DNA from: Bagarius yarrelli
Lineage: Eukaryota > Chordata > Actinopteri > Siluriformes > Sisoridae
Length of the DNA stretch: 64,000 nucleotides
Assembly (NCBI GenBank): GCA_005784505.1
Contig: VCAZ01000063.1
Location: 2,568,501 to 2,632,500, forward strand
Direction: 5' to 3'
The translations under genes and the position numbers were made by a program. The notes beneath the pieces were generated by a model. It did no database searches, had not been told where the DNA came from, and was given only the letters and a program-made list of their open reading frames with translations. This document shows positions 13,101 through 24,129 of the stretch, piece after piece (positions within the stretch are counted from its first letter, which is position 1; each line of letters starts with the position of its first letter).

Positions 13101-16100
13101 CGAAGGGAAGCATTTGTTGCTCAAAAACCTTTATATACCTTTCAGCATTCAAAGTGCCTTTCAAACTACCTAAGCTGCCCATACCTTATAAACCAATGCA
13201 ACCCTATACTATCAGATGTGCTGCATAAACTAAATGCTGATAACTTACTTAAGGTCTCCTTCCTCCAGTCCAAGATTTCCAACAAGAATGTCAAATTTGG
13301 ACTCGCCTGACCATAGAACACTTTTTTACTTTGAATCAGTCTATTTTAAATAAGCCTTGGCCCACAGGACACTACTGCGCTTCTGGATTATGTTCACTTA
13401 TAGCTTCCCATTTTGCATAATAAAGCTTTAGTTGGTATCTGCCGATGGCAGGGCCGTTTACCAACAGTGATTTCTGGAAGTTTTTCTGGGCCCATTTAGT
13501 AAAATTAATCACAGAATCATGCCGATGATGTTGTCCGAGGGCCCGAGACCACAAGCATCCAACAAAGATCTTCGGCCTGGTCCCTTACACACATATTCTC
13601 TAAAGCCCTTTGTTGACCTTATGCCAACTTTTTTGAGACCTGTAGCAGGCATCAAATTTGAAATGACCTTATTTTGTGCATAGTGTAAGTGTAAGATTTC
13701 CCTGTAAAACTTTATTTCGTTATCTATATTCAATTGTGAATTAAATATTGTTTCATGTCTTTTGAAAGTGACAATTTGGGTTGTACATGTTTTTGGACAG
13801 TGGGTGGACAAGTACCAGGAGCAAATCCATGCAAGCATGGAGCCAAATATGTGAAAAACCTGTTCGTGGTTTCTGGTCTCAGTGTTCTTGTTATAGGAAT
13901 AATTTATTACGAGAATAATTTGTTATGGTAATACAATAGTAAAGGGTTTATCCTTCATATATTTGATAGAATCATGAGTAAAGGATTGTGGACACCTTAA
14001 CAGCACATCACATATCTGTGTTTTCCCCCAAACTGTTAACAGAGTTTAAAGCGCACAATTATATAAGCATTGTTCCAGCATGACAATGTCCCTGTGCACA
14101 AAGCCCCTTAGCCCTATAAAGACATAGTGTGTCCTGGATAGAATGGAAGAACTTGAGTGTTCTGTACAGAGACCTGACTCTGACTCTACCCCACTGAACA
14201 CCTTTGGAATTAACTGGAACATCGACTGCATCCCAGACCTCCTCACCCATTAGTGTCTGATCTCACTAATACTATTGCAGCTGAATATCTAAATGCCCAC
14301 AGTCACACAACACAACCTAGAAGAAAACCTGCTTAGAAAAGTGTAGCTTATTGTCACAGAGGGAATCAGGGAATTAATCTGGAATGCTAGTCATCCTAGT
14401 TTGTCAGACCAAATAAATATGTAGGCTATGGACAAAATAAAAGTAAGAAAATCTCTAAATGCCGTCAACTTTAGCGTTTAAGATGAAACGTTCCCTTTCC
14501 AGTGTTTATTGCAGGAGCGCTGCCATCGAGCCTTCGATAGCTCAGTTGGTAGAGCGGAGGACTGTAGTTGCATAAAGTTGTCATCCTTAGGTCGCTGGTT
14601 CAAATCCGGCTCGAAGGACTGCTTTTTTACCTTCTTTTTTAAAGGTCCGTCAGAGTTTGGAGGACGCGCGACCAAATCGTCCGCCAGGAGGAAAAATTAC
14701 CAGTTTCCCTGACCGGGAATCGAACCCGGGCCGCGGCGGTGAGAGCGCCGAATCCTAGCCACTAGACCACCAGGGAGTTACAGGCGCCCTCTCTTGGCTC
14801 CGGGGGTTCGGCACACATACGCTGGAGGCAATTCAGGTGCCCACACTGGCTATATTGTGCATATTGGTTAATATAGAATTTTATTTGTATAGAAATGAAA
14901 GAGATGATTCTGTTGTTGGGTAAAACAATTATACAATAATAAAATAGTGCACACTATAAAAGACGAATAAAGCCCTAAAGCTACAAGAGGTAGATGCAAC
15001 AGGACACATACACAATCACACACACTTCTTACCGTGTCTTTTAGTTGAGACGACTCTTCAGGAACCATTTTCAATGCTCTCTCTAAAGCTCCCACGCCGA
15101 TTTGACAGTTCCACTACTTCTTGCACACTGCAGGTTAATGAAATATAAATATATAATTAAAATTTTACAATAGTGATCATCCAAAACCATATTTCATATT
15201 ACCATCAGCCTGTGTTATAGTTCCTTATCAAAAGAACAGTCATAAACCTCAGCAAATAACCTGAATGAGAACTAAGTACATAGACATAAGCATTTCGATC
15301 AGTAATGAACCAGCATGCAGGATTCTTTACTGACATTAAGCAGATAATGTGTACACACTCTTCAATAAGTCAATACAGACGTGTCTGAGGATCAGCAAAT
15401 TCATACCATTGCATTGCGTGTGTGTGAGAATGCAATTGTGACTTACAAATTTTGCAAATAAAAAAAAAATCTAACGCTCCATACAAACCTAAAACATAGT
15501 CAGTGACCCATTTAAGTTACTCTTTCAATTTCTGCTGTATTGTACAAAAGACATCTTGGGCTTACTAGTATTATGTCATTTAATTTGCTGGAATGATTGT
15601 TACTAGTTACACCGCATTCAAAATGGTTATCATAGGTACATGGGTCGTTTGCCGAGTGATAAAGTTTCTGCTAGCGGGAAATTGTTTATGAGCACTTTTA
15701 TGTTATAAATTTAGATTCATTATCAGGTTACTCGTATTATAAGTACTTATTTTGTACCTCTTAATATTTTTGCGAAACAAAGTTTTCAGCCCGTTGAGCC
15801 TGATATTATGTTGCTTCTGCCAGATTCATTGTGCTCTGAAAGTTCTGTCAATGATGTCATATGATCGATGGTATCCGTGAGTATAAGTAATATAAGAACA
15901 TGGCCTCAGTATCGGTCCATCCCTAATAAAAACTGTTTGATAAAAATTAAAAACTCTAAATTGCAGGTCTTTTAACCTGAACGAAGTTGGAAATCACAGA
16001 AAACCAGAGAAATTAATGTCGCTTATTTCCTTGGGTCCTAGGGGGCTATATGATACGTTGGATGATGCTATGATAAACCGAGTGCAGGGTCAGGACAAAA

Positions 16101-17299
16101 GAGGGTTAAGAGATATGTGTAAGGGCTCAATAGTGGCAGCTTAACAGTGCAGGGGCTTTAACTGTGGATTTTTTGAGCAGTCTTATCCATTTAAAACCAA
16201 CACCACCTTTTAGATCTGTTCCTGTTGCCCCAGCACACCTTTATAGATATCAGATCTAATGAAAAATAGCTTGTTTATTCATTCCATGTTCTTTCAATCA
16301 ACAACATATGGATTGTTTATAACTTTTCAGCATAGCACTTGAACACACCCCCATAGTTCAACAACCCCCAACCAACACACACATACACACACAGACAGAG
16401 ATACATTAAAGCTATAATTTGCAGAGTAATAAGCATGTGAGCATGGACACGTGTGTATGTGAACTTGAAAAGAGCACACCATTTAATCATTCAGCAAACA
16501 CCACTGATAAGCCTATTATTACCTTTATACACACACACACACACCTACAGAGATAGAATACAGACAGGAAAAGAGTAGAGATCAAGACAGAAAAGAGTGT
16601 TAAAAAGAGAAATAAAAGCCAGAAACTAATTCTTGGCTTTTAATAGCAGCTAAACAAATACTGTGAAATGCAAATCTATTAGCTTTTAAACTCAAGGCTT
16701 TTAGATAATCAGTGAAGTGAGAAAATATCACTTTTACATAAGTTGTAAGAGGAATTTATGGATAAACAATCATTTGACAAAAACTTACAACTATTTTGAA
16801 TAAGCGAAATATAAAACTAAGTTACATAACACTCTACATATAATAACGTAATCATGTTACCTCATGGTGAAGGCAGCTTGCATGTTTCTCCTCTAAACAC
16901 ACCCAAAGGCTTCCTCACACTCGCTGTCCTTAACCAGAACTCTCCCCACCTCACTTTTCTCCCCCTATCTTTGCCTCCTGCTTTTCTTTTTACTCCCAAA
17001 TCCTCCTTTCTTTCTTCTTTCACATGCTTCCTGTAGGTCTCTTTCTCTCTTTCTTTATATCCCTCTTTTAAAAAAATCTCAGCTGTGTTCTTAACAAAAA
17101 AGCTCAGATTTCCACCCAGTATCTATTACAGCTTCTTTATCTGAGCATGTGTGTGTTAAACACGGCCTCTGTAAAACTTCAGTTAAGCCTCATGTGCATA
17201 AGAGAAAAACTTACCAATCTGCTCTCTACGTGCTAATTCTTTAACTTCGTAGTTCCGTTTCTCTCCTCCGCTTTTACTGCTTTCCCTTCCATTATTCAT
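10165..17299 (-). CDS. Unrecognised Ser/Pro-rich gene, eight-exon model (3' end not found)
   Basis: Eight minus-strand exons join in phase: 17,215-17,299; 16,861-16,892; 15,033-15,113; 12,552-12,772; 12,138-12,312; 11,392-11,469; 11,115-11,166; 10,165-10,292. Each has AG before and GT after (GTAAGT, GTAACA, GTAAGA, GTAGAC, GTGTGC, GTAAGA, GTTTGT, GTAAGC), giving 284 open codons. The start at 17,299 (MNNGRESS) has an in-frame TAA just upstream. Residues about 13-65 are charged and helix-prone (KELARREQIEEKHA, GALERALKMVPEE). Residues about 70-95 are Ser/Pro-rich. Then comes a basic phospho-site-like RRHSW, an acidic SLEDLDMEEM, and a Lys/Glu-rich segment ending TFSFLYKMTSSRK. There is no signal peptide or membrane segment. 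The last exon and stop were not located. I do not recognise the family; a cytoplasmic adaptor or scaffold is a guess. The small exon 2 and the AG at exon 3, which has a poor pyrimidine tract, are the weakest parts. Confidence 0.5.
11610..11725 (-). mobile_element. SINE, family A (minus orientation)
   Basis: Reads CAGGGGCCCAGCAGTAGCAA, then GGGAATTGAACCCACAATC and TTAACCACAGTGCTACCAC, the inverse of the SINE head and centre. It lies in what would be non-coding DNA upstream of exon 6 of the minus-strand gene. Confidence 0.65.
12950..13770. mobile_element. Teleost interspersed repeat (non-coding DNA-transposon type)
   Basis: Contains CATTGTCCTGCTGAAATACA, AAGCTGCCCATACC, AAGAATGTCAAATTTGGACT and CTTGGCCCACAGG, an ordered series I know from a repeat widely scattered in fish genomes. 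The end carries GCCAACTTTTTTGAGACCTG. Class assignment is from memory of the repeat, not from visible transposase. It sits inside the intron between exons 3 and 4 of the minus-strand gene. Confidence 0.55.
13975..14430 (+). mobile_element. Tc1/mariner-derived element (plus orientation)
   Basis: Runs from TGTGGACACCTTAACAG, through TTCCAGCATGACAATGTCCC and CCACTGAACACCTTTGGAAT, to CAGACCTCCTCACCCA and ACTAATACTATTGCAG. This order matches a Tc1 transposase C-terminal half, with stops. It is one of at least eight related copies in the window. Confidence 0.65.
14531..14618 (+). tRNA. tRNA-Tyr (GTA) with intron
   Basis: The 7-bp acceptor stem CCTTCGA pairs with TCGAAGG, followed by discriminator A. 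The D arm is TAGCTCAGTTGGTAGAGC. The anticodon loop CTGTAGA carries GTA and is split one base after the anticodon by a 15-nt intron (14,568-14,582), the position expected of nuclear tRNA-Tyr genes. The T arm is GCTGGTTCAAATCCGGC. A T6 tract for Pol III stop follows at once. The gene lies in an intron of the minus-strand gene, on the opposite strand. Confidence 0.95.
14623..14628 (+). terminator. Pol III terminator of tRNA-Tyr
   Basis: Run of six T starting five bases after the discriminator base. Confidence 0.85.
14692..14696 (-). terminator. Pol III terminator of tRNA-Glu
   Basis: Five A on the plus strand, TTTTT on the minus strand, nine bases past the tRNA-Glu 3' end. Confidence 0.75.
14705..14776 (-). 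tRNA. tRNA-Glu (CTC)
   Basis: On the minus strand the gene begins TCCCTGGTGGTCTAGTGGCT, has the anticodon arm GGCGCTCTCACCGCC with CTC, and the T arm CCCGGGTTCGATTCCCGG. The acceptor stem pairs over 7 bp with one G-U pair. It matches the vertebrate tRNA-Glu consensus closely. It converges on tRNA-Tyr, with 86 bp between the two 3' ends. Confidence 0.95.
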
Positions 17300-18284
17300 A
17301 CTTTATCTGTCAGAATTTTGACGTAACACTTGCACCACTGTCCCTCTCCCAAAGTGCAAACACTCAATAGAGGCGATGATGTGTCACAGCAAACTGAAAG
17401 ACGCCCGCAGGTGCATCATGAGGACATTAAAGCTCAATTCATGACTCAGGCTACGGTGTCGCCTTAGAAACCAGATTAGCATTAAAAACAGAGTGAATGA
17501 ATATCTTATCTGTGGCTCACATTCACAGGACTCATTCAACAATCTCGTTTTTACCAGCAAGTAATTCCTCGAAATCCTAATATAAACTAAAAGCAAAGTG
17601 TACTTTCTACTATGAGAAAAGTAACACTAACCGATGTATCATCATATAGAGTGACATTAAATCAAATGGCAAAAACATTTAAAGCCTAAATTTTACAACA
17701 AAAACCCTGTCAGCGAATTAGATTTTAACCAGCTGTAAAAAATAAGGTGGAACTGCTACCTAATTTCATTACAGCCCTGCCCACTTGCTTTCTGTTGGTT
17801 TGTGCAGTAAAGCCCCTCCAAAAAATTACAAAGGGGTGGCCATCGGTGGTCTGGTCTTGGGGTGACACACCAAAAATTTTTTTTAAAGGGGCAGTAAAAC
17901 AGCTACTCTGTATATTTTTAATTGTAGATCTGATATAGCGGGGCAGAGCGTTTTACAATCTAGAGGAAGCAAGTGAGAGCTTAAACTTTGGAACGCATAA
18001 TAAACTCTGGTTGGATGACCGGATGATTTGTAACAACAGGAAGCATAAACTGAATCCTGGTGGCAAATGATGTTAAACTCTATAACGCCTAATTCACCAT
18101 CAGAGTCTGGTAGCCCCGCCCCTTTTTCACTGCCTAAGCAAAGCTGCAAGTGTTAAGTGCATAAAGTTTTGACCATTCTAGGCTTGTTTTATTGTTTCAG
18201 TTGAATAAGTGCATCATTCTGATTTTTAAAGTGCACTAATTCTTGTTTTAATTAGCATGAACACACTTCTCACACTATCTTTAA
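17300..18284. other. Upstream region of the minus-strand gene, otherwise non-coding
   Basis: Directly 5' of the chosen start codon. No TATA box or clear CpG-rich promoter is seen. An acceptor-like CTGACAG lies just before the start exon, so a 5' non-coding exon further right is likely. From 17,775 to 17,950 there is an unusual stretch with GGGGTGGCCATCGGTGGTCT and GGGGTGACACACC that matches nothing I can name. Confidence 0.35.
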
Positions 18285-18575
18285 AATGGAGTATAGAAAG
18301 CACCGATCAACAAGCTTTGCTTGACTGATTCCACCATTCTCTAAGACACAAGGTAGGCCAGCCTCAAGACTTTTATCTGTTTGGGCACCAAGATGGTGGA
18401 ATGAACCTATCAATGTCAGAACAGCCGAGTCACTGGCAGTCTTCAAGAGACAATTAAATATCTATTTTCTTTCTCAAATCCCTGGCACTTGATTGCCTTT
18501 ATTGATAGTTCAGGACAGAGATGAAACAGGGTATGACGATCTGTATAAAGGCGTCTGCTAAATGATGCAAATGGA
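18285..18575 (+). mobile_element. L2-like LINE 3' end (second copy)
   Basis: Repeats the order seen at 8,280-8,590: TTTGCTTGACTGATTCCACC, GGCACCAAGATGGTGGAATG and CAGAACAGCCGAGTCACTGG. It ends in GTATAAAGGCGTCTGCTAAA followed by TGATGCAAATG. Only the 3' part is present, as expected from 5' truncation. Confidence 0.7.
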
Positions 18576-19494
18576 GAAGTATTCGAATAGGACGCCCCTA
18601 TAAAACTGGAACAAAATGAAACAAACCATTTTTTATTTCCCTTTTTGCTCAAACTGTTTTGTTGCCACCGGCTCTAATTGCCTCATCGAATGAGATTAAA
18701 GCTTCAGAAAAAAAAAATATCAACTGGTCTGTATTATATCTATCATATCAACTGTCCGGTTTCTGTGAATCTGTACTAAAAACTTCAACTGTTTATGGTC
18801 CCAGATATGCTATTCTGCATACCACCGTTTTAAAGAGTGAGTAATTCAGTTACTGTCACAGTTGTTGTGGGTCAGACATTCCACATTCCAAACTTGGTTT
18901 GGTCCAGTGATGCGCCACACAACACACTTTCGCTTGGCTCAAGTACAGCAATTAATTACGGTTCATGTCTGCACCAGGTTTGGTTGCCAGAACTTGGGCT
19001 AGATTTGACCAAAAGCATACTTATATTTCAGCCAAATGTATTAATATTGCTGCCCCTATTCTGGAATTTAGGACCAAACAAATTGGTTCCAAATGTCAGC
19101 CTAAACCGAATCTTTTTAATTTCTAATACAAATAAGTAAATGTAATTCAACAAACATGTCATAAACTACATTTTTATATAACAGCCATACATATACATTG
19201 TTAGCCACATCATTAACATTTCACTTTAACTCATTTCACATTAACTCATAGCCTAAATATTTCTACTGATTATTATTATGCTTTGTAGACTCTCAGTACT
19301 TAGATATTGCTCTTGCGTTTCTGGGGCTTAAAACCCAATGATTGGATTTTTTGCAATCAACAACCCAGAGTCTTAACTGTATAAAAACTTTAAATCCCCA
19401 AATCCCAACTTTATAATGACAATTACAGAGAAGAAATAAGATTATATTGTGTAATAAAGCTATAATTTTTACAGTGTATGTTAAAATCTAACTA
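18576..19494. other. Non-coding DNA
   Basis: The open frame at 18,837-19,139 (100 aa) has no recognisable domain or splice context and is not called as a gene. Confidence 0.4.
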
Positions 19495-20035
19495 TTATAC
19501 ATTATATGGACAAAAGACACCTCGGAGACACATGATCACATCTATATGTGTATTTGGTTACCCTGTTCCCTCCTCACAAAGATGTTCATTGGGGCTGAAT
19601 CAGAGTCGGAGCTCTTTCCAAAACACCTGAGTTCTTTCGCCAACCGGAACATACCATATCATGGAGCTGTGGGGCTTTGTCATGCTGTAACCTCTTAGTT
19701 CCAGTAAATGAATATTCTACAACATATTAAAACATTTACATTTCCATGTATGGAATTTGGCAGACGCCCTTAAACAGAGCAACTCATGTGTCATTTGTAC
19801 AGCTGACTAGTTAAGGTTAAGGGCCTTGCTCAAGGGCCCTGCAGTAGCAGTTTATATTATACTGGGATATAAACATATAATCATCCAGTCCACCATCTGA
19901 ACTTCTGGTCATACACTTGCCCCATTCTAGACAATAGTGTGCTTTCACGTTTGTGGCAACAGTTTGGGTAAGACACACTTATTAAAATGCTGATCAGGTG
20001 TCTTCAAACTTTTGGCCGTGTAGTGTATAACTCTT
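19495..20035 (-). mobile_element. Tc1/mariner-derived element split by a SINE
   Basis: The left half (TATGGACAAAAGACACCTC to CCAGTAAATGAATATTC) and the right half (ATTCTAGACAATAGTGTGC to CTTTTGGCCGTGTAGTGTA) are contiguous in other copies. Here they are separated by the SINE at 19,735-19,900. Confidence 0.6.
19735..19900 (-). mobile_element. SINE, family A, inserted in a Tc1-like element
   Basis: Starts with the tail sequence (AACATTTACATTTCC, TTTGGCAGACGCCCTTAAAC), then AGGGCCTTGCTCAAGGGCCC. The insertion postdates the surrounding element. Confidence 0.65.
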
Positions 20036-20445
20036 TTCCATCAGTAGAGAAGCCGATTCATTGGTTGGAAATGACTTGAGTTTTAAAACTGACTTTTCAG
20101 CTTGAATAAAGTTAAACAAAAAAAAGTTTCAACCACTGTTAGCACATTTTACTGGTTATACTTTAGGCATATACATATATAGCAGTACAGCCTTACCACT
20201 GTTATACATTATTTCATAACACAGTTTATCCTTATAATTATGTATCATTAAAATGCTCCACAGACACAAGGACTGCAGGCACTTAATATAAATACAAACA
20301 GCTATAAAGACATACTGTAGGACCACAGCTGTGCTGTGGAGTAAACTGCTCTAATAAAAACTGCCTAAGCTTGGAAACGTTTCCTGTTTGTTTTAGTGAA
20401 TATCTAAAAAGGGAAAGGACAGAGAAAAAGTCTAGAAAAACTCAC
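20036..20445. other. Non-coding DNA
   Basis: Nothing recognisable seen besides short simple tracts. Confidence 0.35.
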
Positions 20446-20681
20446 CAGTCATCTTCCTGCTCCTACAGCCTGATGGCATGTGCTGTGGGGTTTCTGGTGA
20501 GTTTTTCCCACCCCGCTTCAATCTGTCCATCCCCCGGTCACCTCCTGTGCCATCACTCACTCCGTGACCGTGAAAGCCCTCCCCCCGTCTTCTTTTGTGT
20601 CTCCGGTCTACTTCACCCTTCATCCCTTTCTTATTCAGGGAGAAGGAGGGCAAGTTTGGACACTGGGGGTCCTGATCAGGA
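20446..20681 (-). CDS. Isolated exon-like open segment (uncertain)
   Basis: The minus strand is open across 236 bases between an acceptor (GCTGCAG) and a good donor (ACTG/GTGAGT). It encodes a basic, Gly/Arg/Lys-rich peptide with PSFSLNKKGMKGEVDRRHKR and GGKNSPETPQHMPSGCRSRK. Base composition is GC-richer than its surroundings. It ends in phase 1 and does not join in frame to the start exon of the minus-strand gene 3 kb downstream. It could be part of an alternative transcript, a separate gene, a pseudo-exon, or chance. Confidence 0.25.
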
Positions 20682-23439
20682 CTGCAGCTTGGTCCGAATA
20701 TCCACTAGTGAGCACCTTTTTTTATTTTTTCCTCGTAAAATACATTTATTTAACAGTTTTTAGAAATCACAAAGTGCTTCGTCTTCATATTTTCATTAAC
20801 ATCCGATGTGTTTATAATGATTTTTTTGCAAAGCCCATACAACAGTTCAAAAAATAAAGCAAATGGCACATGGCATGCACTATTAGACGTATATGTAGAC
20901 ACACACCACAACACATGAGATGCTAAAGCTGCTGTTGTGGCCTGATCGTAACGATCAGCTGTTAGCTTTTGTACGGTTTTTGTTTTGATGCCTTTGCCAC
21001 TCAATACTTTCTCCCCCGGTTGCAATAAACGCCCCAAGTAGACTATTACTTCACTTTTATACCCTTTATGGCTTTTTCACAGCTGACCATATACACACAC
21101 ACACACACACATGGTTCAAGGACACTATTAGCAGGCAATTTCTATCTGTTTTGTACGACTTTTTTTGTCATTTACTGATTTCCAGTCGCCTCTATTACAG
21201 TACTTATTTTATGGCATTTTATCCCCTGAGTCTGATTTAAAAACGTAAAAAGTATTGTTTAAAGGCAGAACAGAGTAACTACTGACAGTTCGGTACTTAG
21301 GCATGTTAACTGAGTCTATTTTCATTGACATACCATTCATACACAAGCGCAGAACAAATGGCAACAAATGTAAGCCAAGGGCGCAGTTAGGAGCAGAACA
21401 GGATGATGATGCTGATGCATGATAGAGGACATGCCTAATGATTCCAATGGAAAACAGTGTTTTATCTGCTCTCCTCTGCTTGTACTTCTAACCCGTATTT
21501 CCTCTGGTGATAATCTCTCAACTCTCTCCATGAGGTCATGTTTTTAAACCTTACAGATTGGAAACTATCACACACATAGCAAACACGACAATACAGCATT
21601 CACATTCTAGCCCAGATTTGGGTTTAAAATAAAAATACAGTGTTTTTTCAGCCCTCTGATGTCATTTCCTGTTGCGTTTAGATTGAGTGTTAAAATATTC
21701 CATGTTTATTGATTAAAATAATCTGTTAATCACTTTAATGAACACAATGTACATGACACAAATATAAATGTATCTTATTTTCTGTAGCCCTGATATTTTA
21801 CAGGGTTGGGAGGAACCTGTTTATCCCTAGGGACTCATAAACAGGCTACAGAGACCATTTACAGATACCAATTTACCCTCAAAACATTTTCTGAACACAG
21901 ACATTAGGAAGCTTTCACACTGTCAGTTTAGTCTAAATCACACAGCACAGTGTGGGGTGGACCAGAAAACACAACCCGGGACAACCTGTAGGAGGTGGCT
22001 GAAACATTCTGATGACTTTTACACTTTTCTAGTCACGAGATTTAACATCTTTCAGGCAACTTTAGCAGACTCAAAAAAATACTTCGAGTGTTTGAGATAA
22101 AAATGTTTTAAAGGGTTTTATTGAAAGCAATAGTGAATAAGTAGGTTAAAGTTGTTATATATATAACACATATATAAATAATTACTATATGTATTTGAAC
22201 TATATATGTTTTGTTTACATTTTAATTTTTCCATGGTTTTTTTTTGGATATTGCTAAATAAAAATATGATTTTAGGATTTAAAATTGCTGTTATGGATAC
22301 TAAAATGTGATGTGGGATTATCCGGAAAAAGCTGATAATATTTATCAAAGATATTGGAATATTAATTGCATGTTTAAAACCAATGATCAAAAATGCAAAC
22401 CTAATTTTTTTTTTCCAAAAAAAAACATTTAAAAAAAATTCATATTTAAATACTTTTGTCAGCTTCCAAGCTTTATAATGTCTGAATCGGCTCACGTGAT
22501 CCATTTTAGTTCGGCTCACATGATTCAGTTCGGAACAGCTCGGTAAAAAAAAGCGCTTTTAAATTCATAAAAAATGTTTTGTATGTTCAGTATTAAGACT
22601 TTTTTTTCTAAAACTGAGGACAAACACCTGTGCTGTGTTTCATGTTTCTGTACATCTTTCTGATCTTTCTGTTTTCTGTTATCTCCACGTTTTAAACACA
22701 AAATAAGTTTCGTTAATATGTTTTTGGATTGTGGAAACTTTTGTGCTACATTTCAGTGCGTAAATGTTCGGAAACGCTTTTATTGTCCGTGTAAATTCAC
22801 TTTAAAACATACACAGCTGGTATAGAGATGTGAATCAAAACTTTTTTGAAATGTAATTATTAACATTACCTGTGATGAATCTAGACATTTATCCAGGTGT
22901 CTTGGTGGTGTAAATGTGAGCTCCTTCTGGTTTAGTAGATTAATTAATAGATAATTATAATAATCAATTTCTCTTTTAAAAGTTCTTAAAATTCAGATCA
23001 GGGGTATTAGTATTTTTTCCGGAAAATAAATCCCCTGTTTAGGCTGTATTTCCACCTACATCTGAATAAAAAGGGTTGGTTATAACACGCTCGGTTATTT
23101 GCTGTACTGGTTGACGAGCGTTACTGTCCAGGTTGCCAGACTGAACATTACAGCTCCCAATCTCACACGCCCCGAGGGTTAATTTATGTACCACTGGTTA
23201 TCCAATCACTTAAATGCACGAAGTCTATAATGTAGCTATAATTTCATCTTTTGTTTTTATTGTGTTACTATAACCTGTAAAGGGGATTTTTCACACCCGC
23301 AGTCACTCGAAGCTCGCCAATTTTCAGAATGACCGCATTCCTGCGTGTGTGATATTGCTTATTTACGTTGTCCAGGACTAATCCAACACCCCTGGCTTTA
23401 TTTATTGCTATCCTATTTCTTATTTTATTCCATATCTAC
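20682..23439. other. AT-rich non-coding DNA
   Basis: The longest open frame (22,118-22,519, minus, 133 aa) is Ile/Phe/Asn-rich and low-complexity, and is judged non-coding. A (CA)n tract occurs at about 21,090-21,112. Confidence 0.4.
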
Positions 23440-23920
23440 ATTTTCTGGAATCCACACTATGAATAAAGGTATTAGGACACTCACCTATTACATCAATAAG
23501 CTATTCTTATTCTATACTCCTATAATAACCTCCACACTTCAGGAAATCTTTCCACTAGATTGGGCCATGTGACTGTTGGAATTTGTGTTTATTTATTCAT
23601 AGTATTAGTGAGATCAGACACTAATGTTGGGTGAGGAGGTCTGGGGTGCAGTCAGTGTTCCAGTTCATCCCAAAAGGTGTTCAGTTGGGTTGAGTCAGGG
23701 TTCTGGCTAGAACACTCCAGTTCTTTTACTCCAACCAGAACACAGCATGTCTCAATGGATCCTAGGGGTTTGTGCACAGGGACCTTGTCATGCTAGGACT
23801 TCCAGTAATTTCCAGTAAAGAGAAATGTTAATGCTACAAAATACAGATGTTGTAGACAACTGTGAGTTCCAGCTGTTGTGGCAACTGTTTGGGACACACT
23901 AATTGTGATGGGAAAGTGCC
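23440..23920 (-). mobile_element. Tc1/mariner-derived element (minus orientation)
   Basis: Contains TAGTGAGATCAGACACTAAT, AGGTGTTCAGTTGGGTTGAG, AGAACACTCCAGTTC and CTTGTCATGCTAGGACTTCC, the inverse order of the copy at 13,975. Confidence 0.65.
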
Positions 23921-24097
23921 AACCAACCTTTGGACATAGTTTGGACGTAGTTTCGTGTTTTACTTTAAATCATTACATTAGAAGGTTTTTTGAAATCTTA
24001 TATGCAGAGCTGAATAGATTTCCATCATTTCATTTGTGTGGGTGTTTGTGTATTCATGTATTAACAGATGAAACTGAAGTGATGCAGATTTTGCAAA

Positions 24098-24129
<32 letters not shown>

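Noticed and set aside
20371..20763. 130-aa plus-strand ORF
   Set aside because: Antisense shadow of the exon-like minus segment 20,446-20,681, with no splice or domain support of its own.
22118..22519. 133-aa minus-strand ORF
   Set aside because: Ile/Phe/Asn-rich translation of AT-rich DNA with homopolymer runs; no splice signals, domain or codon bias.
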